From Desulfobulbaceae bacterium UBA2273 (lineage in GTDB: Bacteria > Desulfobacterota > Desulfobulbia > Desulfobulbales > Desulfurivibrionaceae), in the NCBI GenBank assembly GCA_002347095.1, contig DDWZ01000002.1, positions 48,511-112,510 on the forward strand: a stretch of DNA of 64,000 nt, given 5' to 3'. A program made the translations under genes and the position numbers. Positions 31,334-40,571 of this stretch are shown piece after piece. Below the pieces are notes generated by a model. That model made no database searches. It had not been told where the DNA came from and saw only the letters and a program-made list of their open reading frames with translations. Numbering within the stretch: the first letter of the stretch is position 1; the number at the start of each line of letters is the position of its first letter.

Positions 31334-33310
31334 TGGAGTCGAGGGAAAAGAGCCCTTCGACAGGCTCAGGGCGAACGGTAGTTGTCTTGAAATCATTGAC
31401 TTGTTCCGTTCGTGCTGAGCCCCGTCGAAGCACCGCAGTCCATCATGATGGCTAGGCTGCAACCCTGTCCCTGCCTCGCCTGTCATCATCTCGGAGAGCG
31501 CCCTGCGGAACAGGATGCGCTTTGCCTCCCAGGGGGCTTCGGCGAAAGTCGACTTTCTGCCGATACTCCGGGCTTCGAGCCGGTAGCACCAGAAGCCGTT
31601 GGCAACCCGCATGACTCGGCTGATTTCCCGCGGGAGCAGTTGGGCAAGCTCCTGATCCTGGGGATCGAGCAGGTCGAGAAAACGGGGGGCAAGCAGGCCG
31701 CCCATGGTTTTGCTGCTGTCCTGGGACATCTCTTCAGCCACCGCGGCCAGCTCTTCCCCGGCCAGCAGCCTTTGCCGGGCTGTTTCACAGACGGCTTCCT
31801 GCTCCTGCCGGCGGGCGGGGCTGTCCATGGGGCTGGCGTAGCGGAAAATGCCGCCCAGGGTGAGGCGCTCCGGCACAGTGATCAGGCCGCTTTTCAGTTG
31901 GTTGAGGGTTTTGGGGATGCTGTGTTGCCGGGCGTGATCATACTCCTGCAAGCGCAAGGCCAGTTTGGCCTCCAGGCCCTTTTGGGGGGGAGATCCGCCC
32001 AGAGCTTTGCGGGCGATGCTTTTCAGGGCAGGCATGTTCGGGGGGAGAAGCTCGGGAGGGGCGGAAGCAAGGAGTTTTGTTTCGACCGGCCCGGCTTTGC
32101 GGACAGGAGACAGGCGGGGAGCCCGCACCGCCTCGGCCCCGGCCAAAGCAGCATTTTTTTTCAGGAGATGGCCCAGGCTGAAGAGGGCGACCCCTTCATA
32201 GCCGTTTTCTCCGGCGATCCGCGCCTCCTCGTCGAGCTGGGCGGAGTTTTTGCCTAAAGCGCCCAGTCCGGCCCAGAGGCTGACCTGGGAGGGACGGAGG
32301 GTGGTCGCGGTAATCTCCCGGAGCTGGGCGTTTACCCGGTCGGTATCCCCGAAATAGGCCATTGGGTACAGTCTGTCCACCAGCCCCTCCGCGGCCCAGG
32401 CCTGGTATTCCTGGCCGTTTTCCAGATAGGCGGCCGCGGGCTCGGGAAAGACGGCAACGGAAAGGACTATCCCGGTTGCGCCGCTGTGGTCCACAGCCTG
32501 CCGGACCTCCCGAAGAAGCTGGGTGATCTGGCCTGCGCGGAACTCGTTCCAGAACAGCGCTGCCGTGGTAAGCACCCGGTCCGTTGGCGACAGCTTCCCT
32601 TCAAGCCAGTCGGTCACGGTTTCAGCGTTGATTCGCTCCGGCAGGAGCCTGGGATCAACGCCATGGGATCGTTCAAATTGTTCGGCAAGCGAGTCGCTTT
32701 TTCCGTAGCCTGGGCCAGGGTAGCGGATGAAGTCAAGATGGATGCCGGCCACCGGATAGCGGGCCAGCAGTTCCCGGACCACCTCGACAAACAGGGCGCG
32801 GTATTCCGTGGAAGCCGGATCGGCATAGCTGCCTTCGATCCAGCCCAGCCGTTTTTCCCGGGCGGAATAGCCGGAAACCGGCCGCCCGGTGTTGTCGGAG
32901 AGGATCCAGGGCTGACCGGGGTGTCCGGGGTGGTCGGGGGATTCCGGCGGGGTGTCGCCGCCCCAGAGATAAAAAACATTGAGCCAGGCATGGAGGGGCA
33001 GGGGGGCGCATTCCGTGAGCAACTGCGCCAGGGGGTCGAAATCCGTTGGGGCCTGGGCCAGATTTCCGGCCCGAGGTGCGAGATCGCTTCGGTACAGGGC
33101 GTCGGCCCGGCCCCGGACCTGCACCAGCAGGTGGTCAAATCCCGCCGCCTTGGCCTCAGAGCAGACCGAGGCAACCTCCGCCGGGTCGTCCAGATCGAAA
33201 CGGACCACCCAGGCCGCGGTCCGCAGCCGTGGGGCGCAGGCCGAGACGAGCAGCAGCAGGGCCAGGGCTGGGAGCAGGGCGCGCAGGGAACAGGGTTGTG
33301 GTCTTGGCAT
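31178..33310 (-). CDS. Lipoprotein with glycosidase-like (GHL10) and parvulin-like domains
   Basis: The 710-codon frame has a lipoprotein signal with lipobox 'LLVSAC' (C25). Residues of about 30-400 form a TIM-barrel related to the DUF187/GHL10 glycosyl hydrolase-like family ('AAWVVRFDLDDPAEVASVC', 'GIHLDFIRYPGPGYG', 'VDRLYPMAYFGD'). Residues of about 480-600 resemble a parvulin PPIase ('LAAVAEEMSQDSSKTMGGLL', 'ANGFWCYRLEAR'). The last 90 or so residues are read through a TTCGACAGGCTCAG-type repeat ('FDGAQHERN', 'FALSLSKG') and overlap the small gene on the other strand, so the original stop was probably lost. It should sit in the outer membrane or periplasm; substrate unknown. Confidence 0.82.
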   Translation of the reverse strand: MPRPQPCSLRALLPALALLLLVSACAPRLRTAAWVVRFDLDDPAEVASVCSEAKAAGFDHLLVQVRGRADALYRSDLAPRAGNLAQAPTDFDPLAQLLTECAPLPLHAWLNVFYLWGGDTPPESPDHPGHPGQPWILSDNTGRPVSGYSAREKRLGWIEGSYADPASTEYRALFVEVVRELLARYPVAGIHLDFIRYPGPGYGKSDSLAEQFERSHGVDPRLLPERINAETVTDWLEGKLSPTDRVLTTAALFWNEFRAGQITQLLREVRQAVDHSGATGIVLSVAVFPEPAAAYLENGQEYQAWAAEGLVDRLYPMAYFGDTDRVNAQLREITATTLRPSQVSLWAGLGALGKNSAQLDEEARIAGENGYEGVALFSLGHLLKKNAALAGAEAVRAPRLSPVRKAGPVETKLLASAPPELLPPNMPALKSIARKALGGSPPQKGLEAKLALRLQEYDHARQHSIPKTLNQLKSGLITVPERLTLGGIFRYASPMDSPARRQEQEAVCETARQRLLAGEELAAVAEEMSQDSSKTMGGLLAPRFLDLLDPQDQELAQLLPREISRVMRVANGFWCYRLEARSIGRKSTFAEAPWEAKRILFRRALSEMMTGEAGTGLQPSHHDGLRCFDGAQHERNKSMISRQLPFALSLSKGSFPSTPSAINKHIFPIVKNDLQPAAMILAIHLPSRLPLDLALHAARRMALPASIGPG
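31353..31430. repeat. TTCGACAGGCTCAGGGCGAAC-type inverted repeat, copy 1
   Basis: CCCTTCGACAGGCTCAGGGC (31353 onward) and its partly inverted partner CCGTTCGTGCTGAGCCCCGT (31406-31430) bracket about 27 bases. It is a REP-like palindrome of a type common in environmental proteobacterial genomes. It lies inside the 3' extension of the lipoprotein frame. A second copy is at 48067-48160. Confidence 0.75.
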
Positions 33311-33425
33311 CCGGGTTGACCTTTTGGCGGCGGGATGGTACTTTGCGCGATCGTTTCAGGCATGGGCAGGCCATGCCGCCCACTGTATTGTTACCGCGCC
33401 GCCCGCATATTGCACCAGGAAAAAA

Positions 33426-34199
33426 ATGATGACCGACCTGAAAAAATTCCCCGAAGGCATGCAGCCCCTGGGCGACTCCCCGTTTCCCTTTGCCTGCAAC
33501 CCCGAGGTTCCCTGCTTTACCCGCTGCTGCCGGAAGCTGACCCTGTTTCTCTATCCCTACGATCTCATCCGCTTGAAAAAAAGGCTGGGGATCACCTCGG
33601 AGGAGTTGCTCAACACCTACACCGGCGTGGCCCAAGGGGCTAACCCGCTCTTTCCCGCCATTGTCATGCGGATGCGGGATGACGCGGAAAACAGTTGCCC
33701 GTTTCTCGATCCGGAACGGGGGTGCCTCGTCTATGAAGACCGTCCTTCCGCCTGCCGCACCTATCCCCTGGAACGGGCCATTGACCGTAACCCGGAGCGC
33801 GGCCAGCCCCGGGCCTACTATTTCATGACCGATCACTCCTACTGCCTGGGGCATCAGGAGAAAAAGGAGTGGACGGTGAAGGAGTGGCTCCGCGACCAGC
33901 AGTTGGTCTACTACAACGCCATGGACGATCTCTGGGCCGAGATGGACACCCTTTTTTCCTCAAACCCCTGGCAGAGCGAGGGCGCGGCCGGGCCCAGGCA
34001 GCAGTTGGCCTTCATGGTCTGCTACAATATCGACCGTTTCCGGCAGTATGCGGCCGAGCACAACCTGCTCAACCTCTACCGGTTGGACAAATCCCGCAAA
34101 CGCCTCATCGAGACCGATGACGAGGCCCTGCTCACCTTTGGCTACGATTGGCTCAAGCTGGTGCTCGGCAACAAACCCACCCTCCAGTTGAAGCGATAA
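33426..34199 (+). CDS. YkgJ-family cysteine cluster protein
   Basis: The 257-residue protein has the CxxxCC cluster 'VPCFTRCC' near residue 35, 'NSCPFLDPERGCLVYEDRPSACRTYPL' near residues 90-115 and 'HSYCLGH' near 140. These cysteines define the YkgJ/UPF0153 family, thought to bind zinc or an iron-sulfur cluster; function unknown. AGGA lies nine bases before ATG 33426, with a second ATG in tandem. It is divergent from the lipoprotein gene and lies 24 bases upstream of the DUF2914 gene, probably in one transcript. Confidence 0.9.
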   Translation: MMTDLKKFPEGMQPLGDSPFPFACNPEVPCFTRCCRKLTLFLYPYDLIRLKKRLGITSEELLNTYTGVAQGANPLFPAIVMRMRDDAENSCPFLDPERGCLVYEDRPSACRTYPLERAIDRNPERGQPRAYYFMTDHSYCLGHQEKKEWTVKEWLRDQQLVYYNAMDDLWAEMDTLFSSNPWQSEGAAGPRQQLAFMVCYNIDRFRQYAAEHNLLNLYRLDKSRKRLIETDDEALLTFGYDWLKLVLGNKPTLQLKR

Positions 34200-34223
34200 G
34201 ACAACGGGCAATTCCTTGCCGTG

Positions 34224-35330
34224 ATGCGGGACGTATTCGTGAAAACCAGATTTGCCCATCTCCGCGCCTATCTTCCGGTCCTCGCCTTTTTCGGCGGATT
34301 TTCGTGGGATGCGCTCACCATCGGCCGTTCGGTGACGCCCCTGGATCTCTGGCTCCTCTCCGGCTACCTCGCCTGTGCAGCCGTAATCCTTTGGTGGCTG
34401 GGGTACCGGCGGCACGCCCTGGTAGCGACTGCCTCTGAAGATGTCTCGCAGATCGCTGAGTCCCGGTCCCCCTCTTTCCTGTCATCCTGGTGGGACCGCG
34501 CGCCGTACCTGTTGCTCCAGTTTCTCTTCGGCGGGCTGTTCAGCGCGCTGTTCATCCTCTATTTCCAGAGTTCCAGTCATCTGGCCGCCATGCTGTGGTC
34601 CCTTGGCCTTGGCGGACTGCTGGTGGCCAACGAATTTATTGACGGCAAATACAGCCGTTTCACCCTCACCTGGGCGCTGTTCGGGCTCTGCGCCATGCTG
34701 CTGTTCAATTTTCTCCTGCCGTTTCTGGCCGGTAGCATCAGTATGGTCTGGTTTTATCTCAGCACCCTTGCCGGGGCGGGTCTCACCCACTGGCTGCGCA
34801 AGAAAACGCCCGGGTGTCCCGGCCGGGCGGCGCCGGTTTGGGTCATTGCCGCCATGCTGGCGGTGGCGTATCCCCTGGATATGATCCCGCCGGTTCCCCT
34901 GGTGAAGCGGGATATTCAGGTGGGGCGAAATTTTGCGCGGGTGGCGGACGAGTATCGCCTCACCCTGGAAAAAGCACCCTGGTGGGTATTCTGGCGGGAT
35001 TTGTCGCACGAGGTCCATCTTGCGCCGGGAGAGCGGCTGTACTGCGTTTCCTCGGTTTTTGCGCCGGGAGGGTTAAGCACTCGCCTCTATCACCGTTGGG
35101 AGCATTATGATCCCTTCCGCGGGTGGGTTACTGTCTCCCGCATGGGCTTTGGCCTCTTTGGCGGCCGGGATGGCGGGTTTCGCGGCTACACCTACAAGCA
35201 GGAGGTGGCTCCGGGGCAATGGCGGGTGAATGTGGAAACCGAAAGCGGCCATACTGTTGTCGTCCATGCGTTCAGTGTGGTGACCGATGCGCCGGTTGAA
35301 CCGGACCGGGAGACGGTGTTGGGTTTGTGA
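34224..35330 (+). CDS. DUF2914 family membrane protein
   Basis: The 368-residue protein has about six to seven hydrophobic helices in the first 215 residues, then a soluble C-terminal DUF2914 domain ('HEVHLAPGERLYCVSSVFAPGGLSTRLYHRWEHYDP' and 'GQWRVNVETESG'). Family role unknown; the soluble domain probably faces the periplasm. The start may be ATG 34224 or the GTG three bases before. It follows the YkgJ-type gene by 24 bases. Confidence 0.88.
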   Translation: MRDVFVKTRFAHLRAYLPVLAFFGGFSWDALTIGRSVTPLDLWLLSGYLACAAVILWWLGYRRHALVATASEDVSQIAESRSPSFLSSWWDRAPYLLLQFLFGGLFSALFILYFQSSSHLAAMLWSLGLGGLLVANEFIDGKYSRFTLTWALFGLCAMLLFNFLLPFLAGSISMVWFYLSTLAGAGLTHWLRKKTPGCPGRAAPVWVIAAMLAVAYPLDMIPPVPLVKRDIQVGRNFARVADEYRLTLEKAPWWVFWRDLSHEVHLAPGERLYCVSSVFAPGGLSTRLYHRWEHYDPFRGWVTVSRMGFGLFGGRDGGFRGYTYKQEVAPGQWRVNVETESGHTVVVHAFSVVTDAPVEPDRETVLGL

Positions 35331-35411
35331 GGATAATTTCTCTTTTTCCTGCCCGTTCGTATGTGTTACCCTTCGTCTGCAGCACTGACCTTTTCCGGGA
35401 TCAATCTTTGG

Positions 35412-36089
35412 ATGAAAAAGACATTTTTTCTTATTCTGCTTGGCGCCGCAGCCCTTATGGCGAATGGCTGCGCCCCGGTGCGAACGGTCCCTTCCGAAAC
35501 ACTGGGGCCCGATGTGTACCGGATCAGTGCCTGGGGCACCTCTAAAAAAATTCTTCGCGAAACAGTGCAACGCGCCAATGAGCGTTGTGCGCAAGAGAAG
35601 AAGCAGTACCTCTTCGTGAAGAATATTTTTCAGTACGGCAGCAGCCTGGGCATCGACATGGTCTCCTATGAACTGTATTTTACCTGTGTCGAAGCCGAGG
35701 ATCCACGCCTGAAGCTCCGGAAATCCCCGCTGGGTCCCGCGGAGGAAAAGGCGGAAGAACCAGCGATGCAGACGGCCGTCCCGGACAGGGAGCCCCCTGT
35801 CCGGGAGCAGCACAGTCCTGTCGAGAAACCGGTGGAGGAGAAGGGTGTAATCAGCCCCGACAAAGACGCGGCTCCTGTCCCACAGAAGGCAAGCCCCGCC
35901 CGGGAGCCGGCCGGCGAGAAGACCGTTGTCAGCCCGGCAGCGGAGGCGAAGCCCAAGGTTTCCGAAGAGCAGTCGCGCACGGAGACGCCCGGAGTGGGAG
36001 AACCCGAGAACCTGCGGAAGGACGGCTCCGCCCTCACCAACGAAGACGAGCGGGACATCCCCGTCATTGTAGAGCCCTTGTCCAAATAA
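35412..36089 (+). CDS. Putative lipoprotein with Pro/Glu-rich tail
   Basis: The 225-residue product has a lipoprotein signal ending 'LMANGC' (C20). A short folded part (about 30-110) with 'DVYRISAWGTSKKILRETVQRANERCAQ' resembles small outer-membrane lipoproteins that have two conserved cysteines, and a long tail rich in Pro, Glu, Lys and Ala (about 115-225) is likely disordered. No enzymatic motif is seen. ATG 35412 has a weak ribosome site, but the signal peptide supports it. It is 81 bases downstream of the DUF2914 gene. Function is unknown. Confidence 0.78.
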   Translation: MKKTFFLILLGAAALMANGCAPVRTVPSETLGPDVYRISAWGTSKKILRETVQRANERCAQEKKQYLFVKNIFQYGSSLGIDMVSYELYFTCVEAEDPRLKLRKSPLGPAEEKAEEPAMQTAVPDREPPVREQHSPVEKPVEEKGVISPDKDAAPVPQKASPAREPAGEKTVVSPAAEAKPKVSEEQSRTETPGVGEPENLRKDGSALTNEDERDIPVIVEPLSK

Positions 36090-36227
36090 CCTGATTTTTT
36101 GCCCGGCGCCGGACGGAAATGCAACAGCGGAGGAAGGGCTGGGGAGAGGGGTGAATCCCCTTGTGGCGTCCGGACGCTGCAGTGTGTGATAGGCTGACAA
36201 GAAACACGAACGATATGGAGGTACGCC

Positions 36228-38579
36228 ATGCGATTCTCTCTTGCCGCGCTCCTGGTGTTGCTGGGGCTCATTGCCGCTCCGCCGCTTTTTGCCGCCACCG
36301 TCGAATACGACCTCGCCATTGCCGAACAGGAGGTCAACCTCACCGGACGGCCGACTACGGCCATGACCATCAACACCACCATTCCCGGCCCGGTTCTGCG
36401 CTTCACCGAGGGCGACCTTGCCCGCATCCGGGTCTATAACGGTATGGCGACCGAGACCTCGATCCACTGGCACGGCCTGCTGGTGCCGCCGGGCATGGAC
36501 GGCGTGCCCTATGTCAGTTTCCCGCCCATTGAGCCCGGCGCCACCTTTACCTACGAATTCCCCCTCCGCCAAAGCGGCACTTACTGGTACCATTCCCACT
36601 CCGGTCTCCAGGAGCAGCGCGGCGTCTACGGCGCCATCGTCATTTCCCCGCGCGGGAGCGTTGCCCAAGAGGTTCCGGAACAGGTGATTCTTTTTTCCGA
36701 CTGGACCGACGAGGATCCCCATGCGGTGCTGCGGACCCTGAAACGCGGCAGCGACTGGTACGCGGTGGCCAAGGGCAGCGGCCAGAGCTTGCTGGGCGCC
36801 GCGCGACTCGGCATGCTGGGGGATTTTCTGAAGCGCGAGCTCCAGCGCATGCCGCCCATGGATATCGCCGATGTGGCCTACGACCGTTTCCTGGCCAACG
36901 GTCAGCAGGAAATCGTGCTGCCTGCCGCGCCGGATCAAACGCTGCGGCTGCGGCTGGTGAACGGTTCCGCCACCACCTATTTCCACCTCGAATTCGCCGG
37001 GGGGCCGATGACCATTGTCGCGGCCGACGGCCAGGAGGTGGAGCCGCTGGGCGAGCAGCGGCTGCTCATGGCCGTGGCTGAAACCTACGATGTGCTGATC
37101 ACGGTCCCGGCCGGCGGGGCCTATGAGTTCCGGGCCACGGCCCATGACGGCTCGGGCTTCGCCTCGGTCTGGCTCGGCGAAGGCTCGCTCCGCTCGGCGC
37201 CGGACGTGCCGAGGCCGAACCTGTATCAGACCATGGGCCATCTCGGCCTCAAGGAGGTGTTCGCCCTCACCCCGGCCGGGGGGATGGGCATGCCTGACGA
37301 GGCGGTGACAGCCGGTCGTTTCGATCAGCCCGGCATGATGAACATGCATGACATGGCAACCATGGCTGGCACCTTGGATCATGCAGCCATGGACCATTCT
37401 CCTGCCGCGCCGGCCGGCGGGCCGGAGCACGGGGGTATGCACGGGGAACCTGCCGCGCCGGCCACGGAGCACGGCCACGGGGGGCATGGGATGCCGCCGC
37501 CGCCGCTATCCGTGATGGACCCCAACGGCAAGAAAGGCGCGGCCGACTTCACCCTGCTCGGCGCCGATGCCGCCGGAGCCCCGGTCCTGGCCATGGACGG
37601 CATGGCCCCCGACCGTCCCTGGCCGCCCTACGACCGGCTTCGCGCCGCCCAGCCCACCGCTTTCGCCCAGGGCAAGCCCGTCCGCGAGATTCGCCTCACC
37701 CTGGACGGCGATATGGAGCGCTATGTCTGGGAGATGAACAATGCCGCCCTCTCGCCGGACGACACCATCACGATCCGGGGAGGCGAGGTGACCCGCTTCA
37801 TCATGATCAACCGCACCATGATGCACCATCCCATGCACCTGCACGGCCACTTCTTCCGGGTGCTCAACGGCCGGGAGGATGAGCGGGCGCCGCTCAAACA
37901 CACCGTGGATGTGGCGCCGATGGCCACCACGGTCATTGAATTCTATACCGATGAGCCCGGCGACTGGCTCTTCCACTGCCATTTGCTCTACCATATGGAA
38001 AGCGGCATGGCGCGGATCGTCCACTACGAGGATTTTGCCGCCGATCCGGCATTGCTGGCCGGCCGGGCCAAGCTGCACCAGAATGCCTGGTTCGCCTGGG
38101 GCGAGGCTGCGTTGTTCAACACCATGACCGAGGGCGGTTTCACCCTTGCCGACCGGCACCAGATCTTCAGCGCATCGTGGGAAGCGGGATGGGAACGGGT
38201 GGAGGAGACCGAATGGGAGACGCTTCTCACCTGGGAGCGTCCGTTGAACACCTTTTTTGCCCTCTTTGTCGGCCTCGATCTCCTTGGCGAGCGGGATGAA
38301 ATCGAGCACCATCGCGGCGTGGCCGGAATCAGCGCGCTGCTGCCGCTCATGGTGGAGTCGCGCGCCTGGCTCGATGTGGACGGCGGGGCTCGGTTCAGTC
38401 TTGAAAAAAATCTCCCCCTGACCCCGCGCTTGAAGTTGACGGGTGAGGCGGAGTACGACACCCACGAAAAATGGGAAGGGAGCATCGGCCTCGCCTACCT
38501 GATCAATCAGCCGTTTTCCCTGGTGGGCCGCTGGCATTCGGCGTATCAGTGGGGAGTGGGCCTGGAACTGCGGTTCTGA
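36228..38579 (+). CDS. Multicopper oxidase (CopA-like) with C-terminal beta-barrel-like extension
   Basis: The 783-residue protein has a signal peptide (about 1-22) and three cupredoxin domains with all copper ligand motifs: 'SIHWHG' (about residue 77), 'YWYHSHSG' (about 118), 'HHPMHLHGHFF' (about 535) and 'FHCHLLYHMESGM' (about 580). A Met/His-rich stretch near 360-425 is typical of copper-handling oxidases. The last 160 residues are beta-rich, resemble the CopB outer-membrane barrel and end with Phe, as barrels do. This suggests a CopA-CopB-like fusion that anchors the oxidase at the outer membrane. GGAGG precedes ATG 36228. Cu(I) oxidation and copper resistance is the likely role; other metals are possible. 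Confidence 0.88.
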   Translation: MRFSLAALLVLLGLIAAPPLFAATVEYDLAIAEQEVNLTGRPTTAMTINTTIPGPVLRFTEGDLARIRVYNGMATETSIHWHGLLVPPGMDGVPYVSFPPIEPGATFTYEFPLRQSGTYWYHSHSGLQEQRGVYGAIVISPRGSVAQEVPEQVILFSDWTDEDPHAVLRTLKRGSDWYAVAKGSGQSLLGAARLGMLGDFLKRELQRMPPMDIADVAYDRFLANGQQEIVLPAAPDQTLRLRLVNGSATTYFHLEFAGGPMTIVAADGQEVEPLGEQRLLMAVAETYDVLITVPAGGAYEFRATAHDGSGFASVWLGEGSLRSAPDVPRPNLYQTMGHLGLKEVFALTPAGGMGMPDEAVTAGRFDQPGMMNMHDMATMAGTLDHAAMDHSPAAPAGGPEHGGMHGEPAAPATEHGHGGHGMPPPPLSVMDPNGKKGAADFTLLGADAAGAPVLAMDGMAPDRPWPPYDRLRAAQPTAFAQGKPVREIRLTLDGDMERYVWEMNNAALSPDDTITIRGGEVTRFIMINRTMMHHPMHLHGHFFRVLNGREDERAPLKHTVDVAPMATTVIEFYTDEPGDWLFHCHLLYHMESGMARIVHYEDFAADPALLAGRAKLHQNAWFAWGEAALFNTMTEGGFTLADRHQIFSASWEAGWERVEETEWETLLTWERPLNTFFALFVGLDLLGERDEIEHHRGVAGISALLPLMVESRAWLDVDGGARFSLEKNLPLTPRLKLTGEAEYDTHEKWEGSIGLAYLINQPFSLVGRWHSAYQWGVGLELRF

Positions 38580-38685
38580 TGGCAGTATCGGCAGGGAGGA
38601 AACGGGGGGAGAACTTTCGGTGTGCGTGATGCGCGGCGCAAGGCCTGCGCGGGGACACCATGGCGGGATGTGGCCCTGTTGTGCG

Positions 38686-39780
38686 TCAGGTTTTAATATT
38701 GATAATAATCCCCGCCTCGTGCTCAAGATTGTCCAGGATGGTCAAGAGATTGTCGAGGTCCAGGGGAACTTCCTGGGTCACTGTGCACACCGCATCGTCT
38801 GAACAGTCATAGATGTCCAAGGCAAAGCCTTCTTCGGTCTTGGCAAGGACCAATTGCACGGGCACCCCGCTGGCATTCAGATCTTCATTGGTTTGTTGTA
38901 TCAAATCGTGGATGGATTTTTCCGCCAGTGGCGGCCGGGGTGGAAGTTCTTCCCGAACCCCGGATTCCTTGCGCTTGGTTTTTTTTCTCTTTTCCCACTC
39001 CTGCCTGAGAACCAGCGGATCAACGCGCCGCACCCTGCCGATGGGCAGCGGCGGCTGGAGGTCTTTTCGTATCGGTTCCGGGTCAGCGGTAGGAGGGGTT
39101 GGATTTTTGAGTTCATACACCGCGAATGCATTTTTATACGGAATATCCCGGGTTGCCAGCGGCTGGGCGAGATTGAGCCCTTGGCGTGCAGTGGCTTCCG
39201 TGGCGGAGGCGGCAGTCGCCGTTGATGCGGCTGCCGCGGTGGCAGGCGCGGCTTCTGTTGCCACCGCAGCCGTTGCTGTCCCGGTCGCCACCACTGCGCT
39301 CCCGGGGGCAGGGGACGGAGTTTGCCCGGCGATCCCGGCTGTAGTCGCGGTTTCCGCGGGGGTCAGCGGTCCGGTCAGGGTTTGCGTCGCTTGATTAACC
39401 GTCAACGCGGCCTGTTGGGCTGGGGTCAGGTTTTGGCTCTCAATCGCGGTTTGCACCGTTTCGTTCACTGCCAAGGCTGCTTGCTGGGCAGGGCTTAATC
39501 CCTCAGATTCCGTCACCGTGGTTATTCCGGTAGTCGTCCCCGTCGCCAGGAGTGGTTCGGCCGGGGAGGTCGGCTCAAGAGTCAAGGTCCGCAGCGCCTC
39601 GCTGCCCAGCAAGGCCGCTTGTTGGGTAGCGGTCAAGTTTTGAGCCGCGGCAGTCGCCACGGCAACAGGATTTTTCACGATGTTCAGCGGGGAAGTGGCA
39701 AGGGGCACAGAGGTCTGGGTGCGGCCCTGCAAGGCCGCAGGCAGAACGGGATTGGTGGTGTTGATGTCGTCAATCGCCAT
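38686..39780 (-). CDS. Ala/Thr-rich protein with QQAAL repeats and a possible FlaG-like C-terminus
   Basis: The 364-residue protein starts at ATG 39780 after GGAAAGAAG. The first 200 residues are low-complexity Ala/Thr/Pro sequence with three copies of 'L(S/T)(A/P)xQQAAL' spaced about 30-45 residues apart. The last 65 residues ('GVPVQLVLAKTEEGFALDIYDCSDDAVC' to 'GIIINIKT') have the layout of FlaG-type or related small domains, but I am not sure of the family. No signal peptide or membrane segment is seen. It is convergent with the oxidase gene and has no obvious operon partner. Function unknown. Confidence 0.7.
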   Translation of the reverse strand: MAIDDINTTNPVLPAALQGRTQTSVPLATSPLNIVKNPVAVATAAAQNLTATQQAALLGSEALRTLTLEPTSPAEPLLATGTTTGITTVTESEGLSPAQQAALAVNETVQTAIESQNLTPAQQAALTVNQATQTLTGPLTPAETATTAGIAGQTPSPAPGSAVVATGTATAAVATEAAPATAAAASTATAASATEATARQGLNLAQPLATRDIPYKNAFAVYELKNPTPPTADPEPIRKDLQPPLPIGRVRRVDPLVLRQEWEKRKKTKRKESGVREELPPRPPLAEKSIHDLIQQTNEDLNASGVPVQLVLAKTEEGFALDIYDCSDDAVCTVTQEVPLDLDNLLTILDNLEHEAGIIINIKT

Positions 39781-39989
39781 GTCTTCTTTCCATCTCCGAG
39801 GGGTGTGCCCCTTTTCGCGGAGCAGACGCAGGTGGCTGATGCTCTTTCGAATCTCTATAGTTATGAATAAGCAGAAATGCAGGTGGCGTCAATAGCGGGC
39901 AGGAATATGGCCTTCCACCGTTGATCGTCCCTGCCACATCCCTCGCAAAATCCGGCGCGATCCCTGAAAGATTATTTACGGACAAGCTC

Positions 39990-40571
39990 TTAGTTGGCCT
40001 TCTTCACAAACTGCGTCAGAATCACAATCCGCTGCCCGTTCACCCGCGCCTCGATCTGCTCGGGGTTATCCGCCACCAATGAGATGCCCCGCACAACAGT
40101 GCCGCGTTTGGCCGTAAAGTTGGCCCCTTTCACATCCAGATCCTTGATCAGTGTTACCGTGTCGCCAGTGGCAAGCAGGGTGCCGTTGCTGTCGAGATGT
40201 TTGACTGCCTCCGCCTTGCTTTCTCCCTCGCCCGTTGCTTGCGCCCAGGCTAAAGTTTCTTCGTCCAGATAGAGGGTGTCGAGCAGGTCCTGCGCCCAGC
40301 CCTGGGCGCTCAAGCGCTTGAGCATCCGCCAGGCCATTACCTGCACCGCGGGCACCTGGCTCCACATGCTTTCGTTCAGGCAGCGCCAGTGATGTACGTC
40401 AACCTGTTCCGGATTTTCAAGCTGTGCGCGGCAGGTTGCGCAGAGAAGCACGCATTGGTCCGCACTGCCGTTTGAGCTGGGAGGCACTTCAAACACCCCA
40501 AGGCTCTCTGCGGCGCCGCATAATTCACAGAGGGATTCGCTCCGGGCCTGTAGTGTTTTTTCCGTATTCAT
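39990..40571 (-). CDS. PhnA/YjdM-family zinc ribbon protein
   Basis: The 193-residue protein has an N-terminal zinc ribbon ('CELCGAAE' near 14-17 and 'CATCRAQ' near 45-48), a middle helical region ('VHHWRCLNESMWSQVPAVQVMAWRML'), and a C-terminal YjdM/PhnA beta domain ('SNGTLLATGDTVTLIKDLDVKGANFTAKRGT'). Despite the old name, the family is not shown to degrade phosphonates. ATG 40571 gives the natural ribbon start; the longer frame upstream is not conserved. It is the last minus-strand gene after the MCP gene, 215 bases away. Confidence 0.9.
   Translation of the reverse strand: MNTEKTLQARSESLCELCGAAESLGVFEVPPSSNGSADQCVLLCATCRAQLENPEQVDVHHWRCLNESMWSQVPAVQVMAWRMLKRLSAQGWAQDLLDTLYLDEETLAWAQATGEGESKAEAVKHLDSNGTLLATGDTVTLIKDLDVKGANFTAKRGTVVRGISLVADNPEQIEARVNGQRIVILTQFVKKAN

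Noticed and set aside
35073..37487. Minus-strand frame of 804 codons opposite the DUF2914, lipoprotein and oxidase genes
   Set aside because: It spans three well-supported plus-strand genes and shows no domain. It is open only because of high GC.
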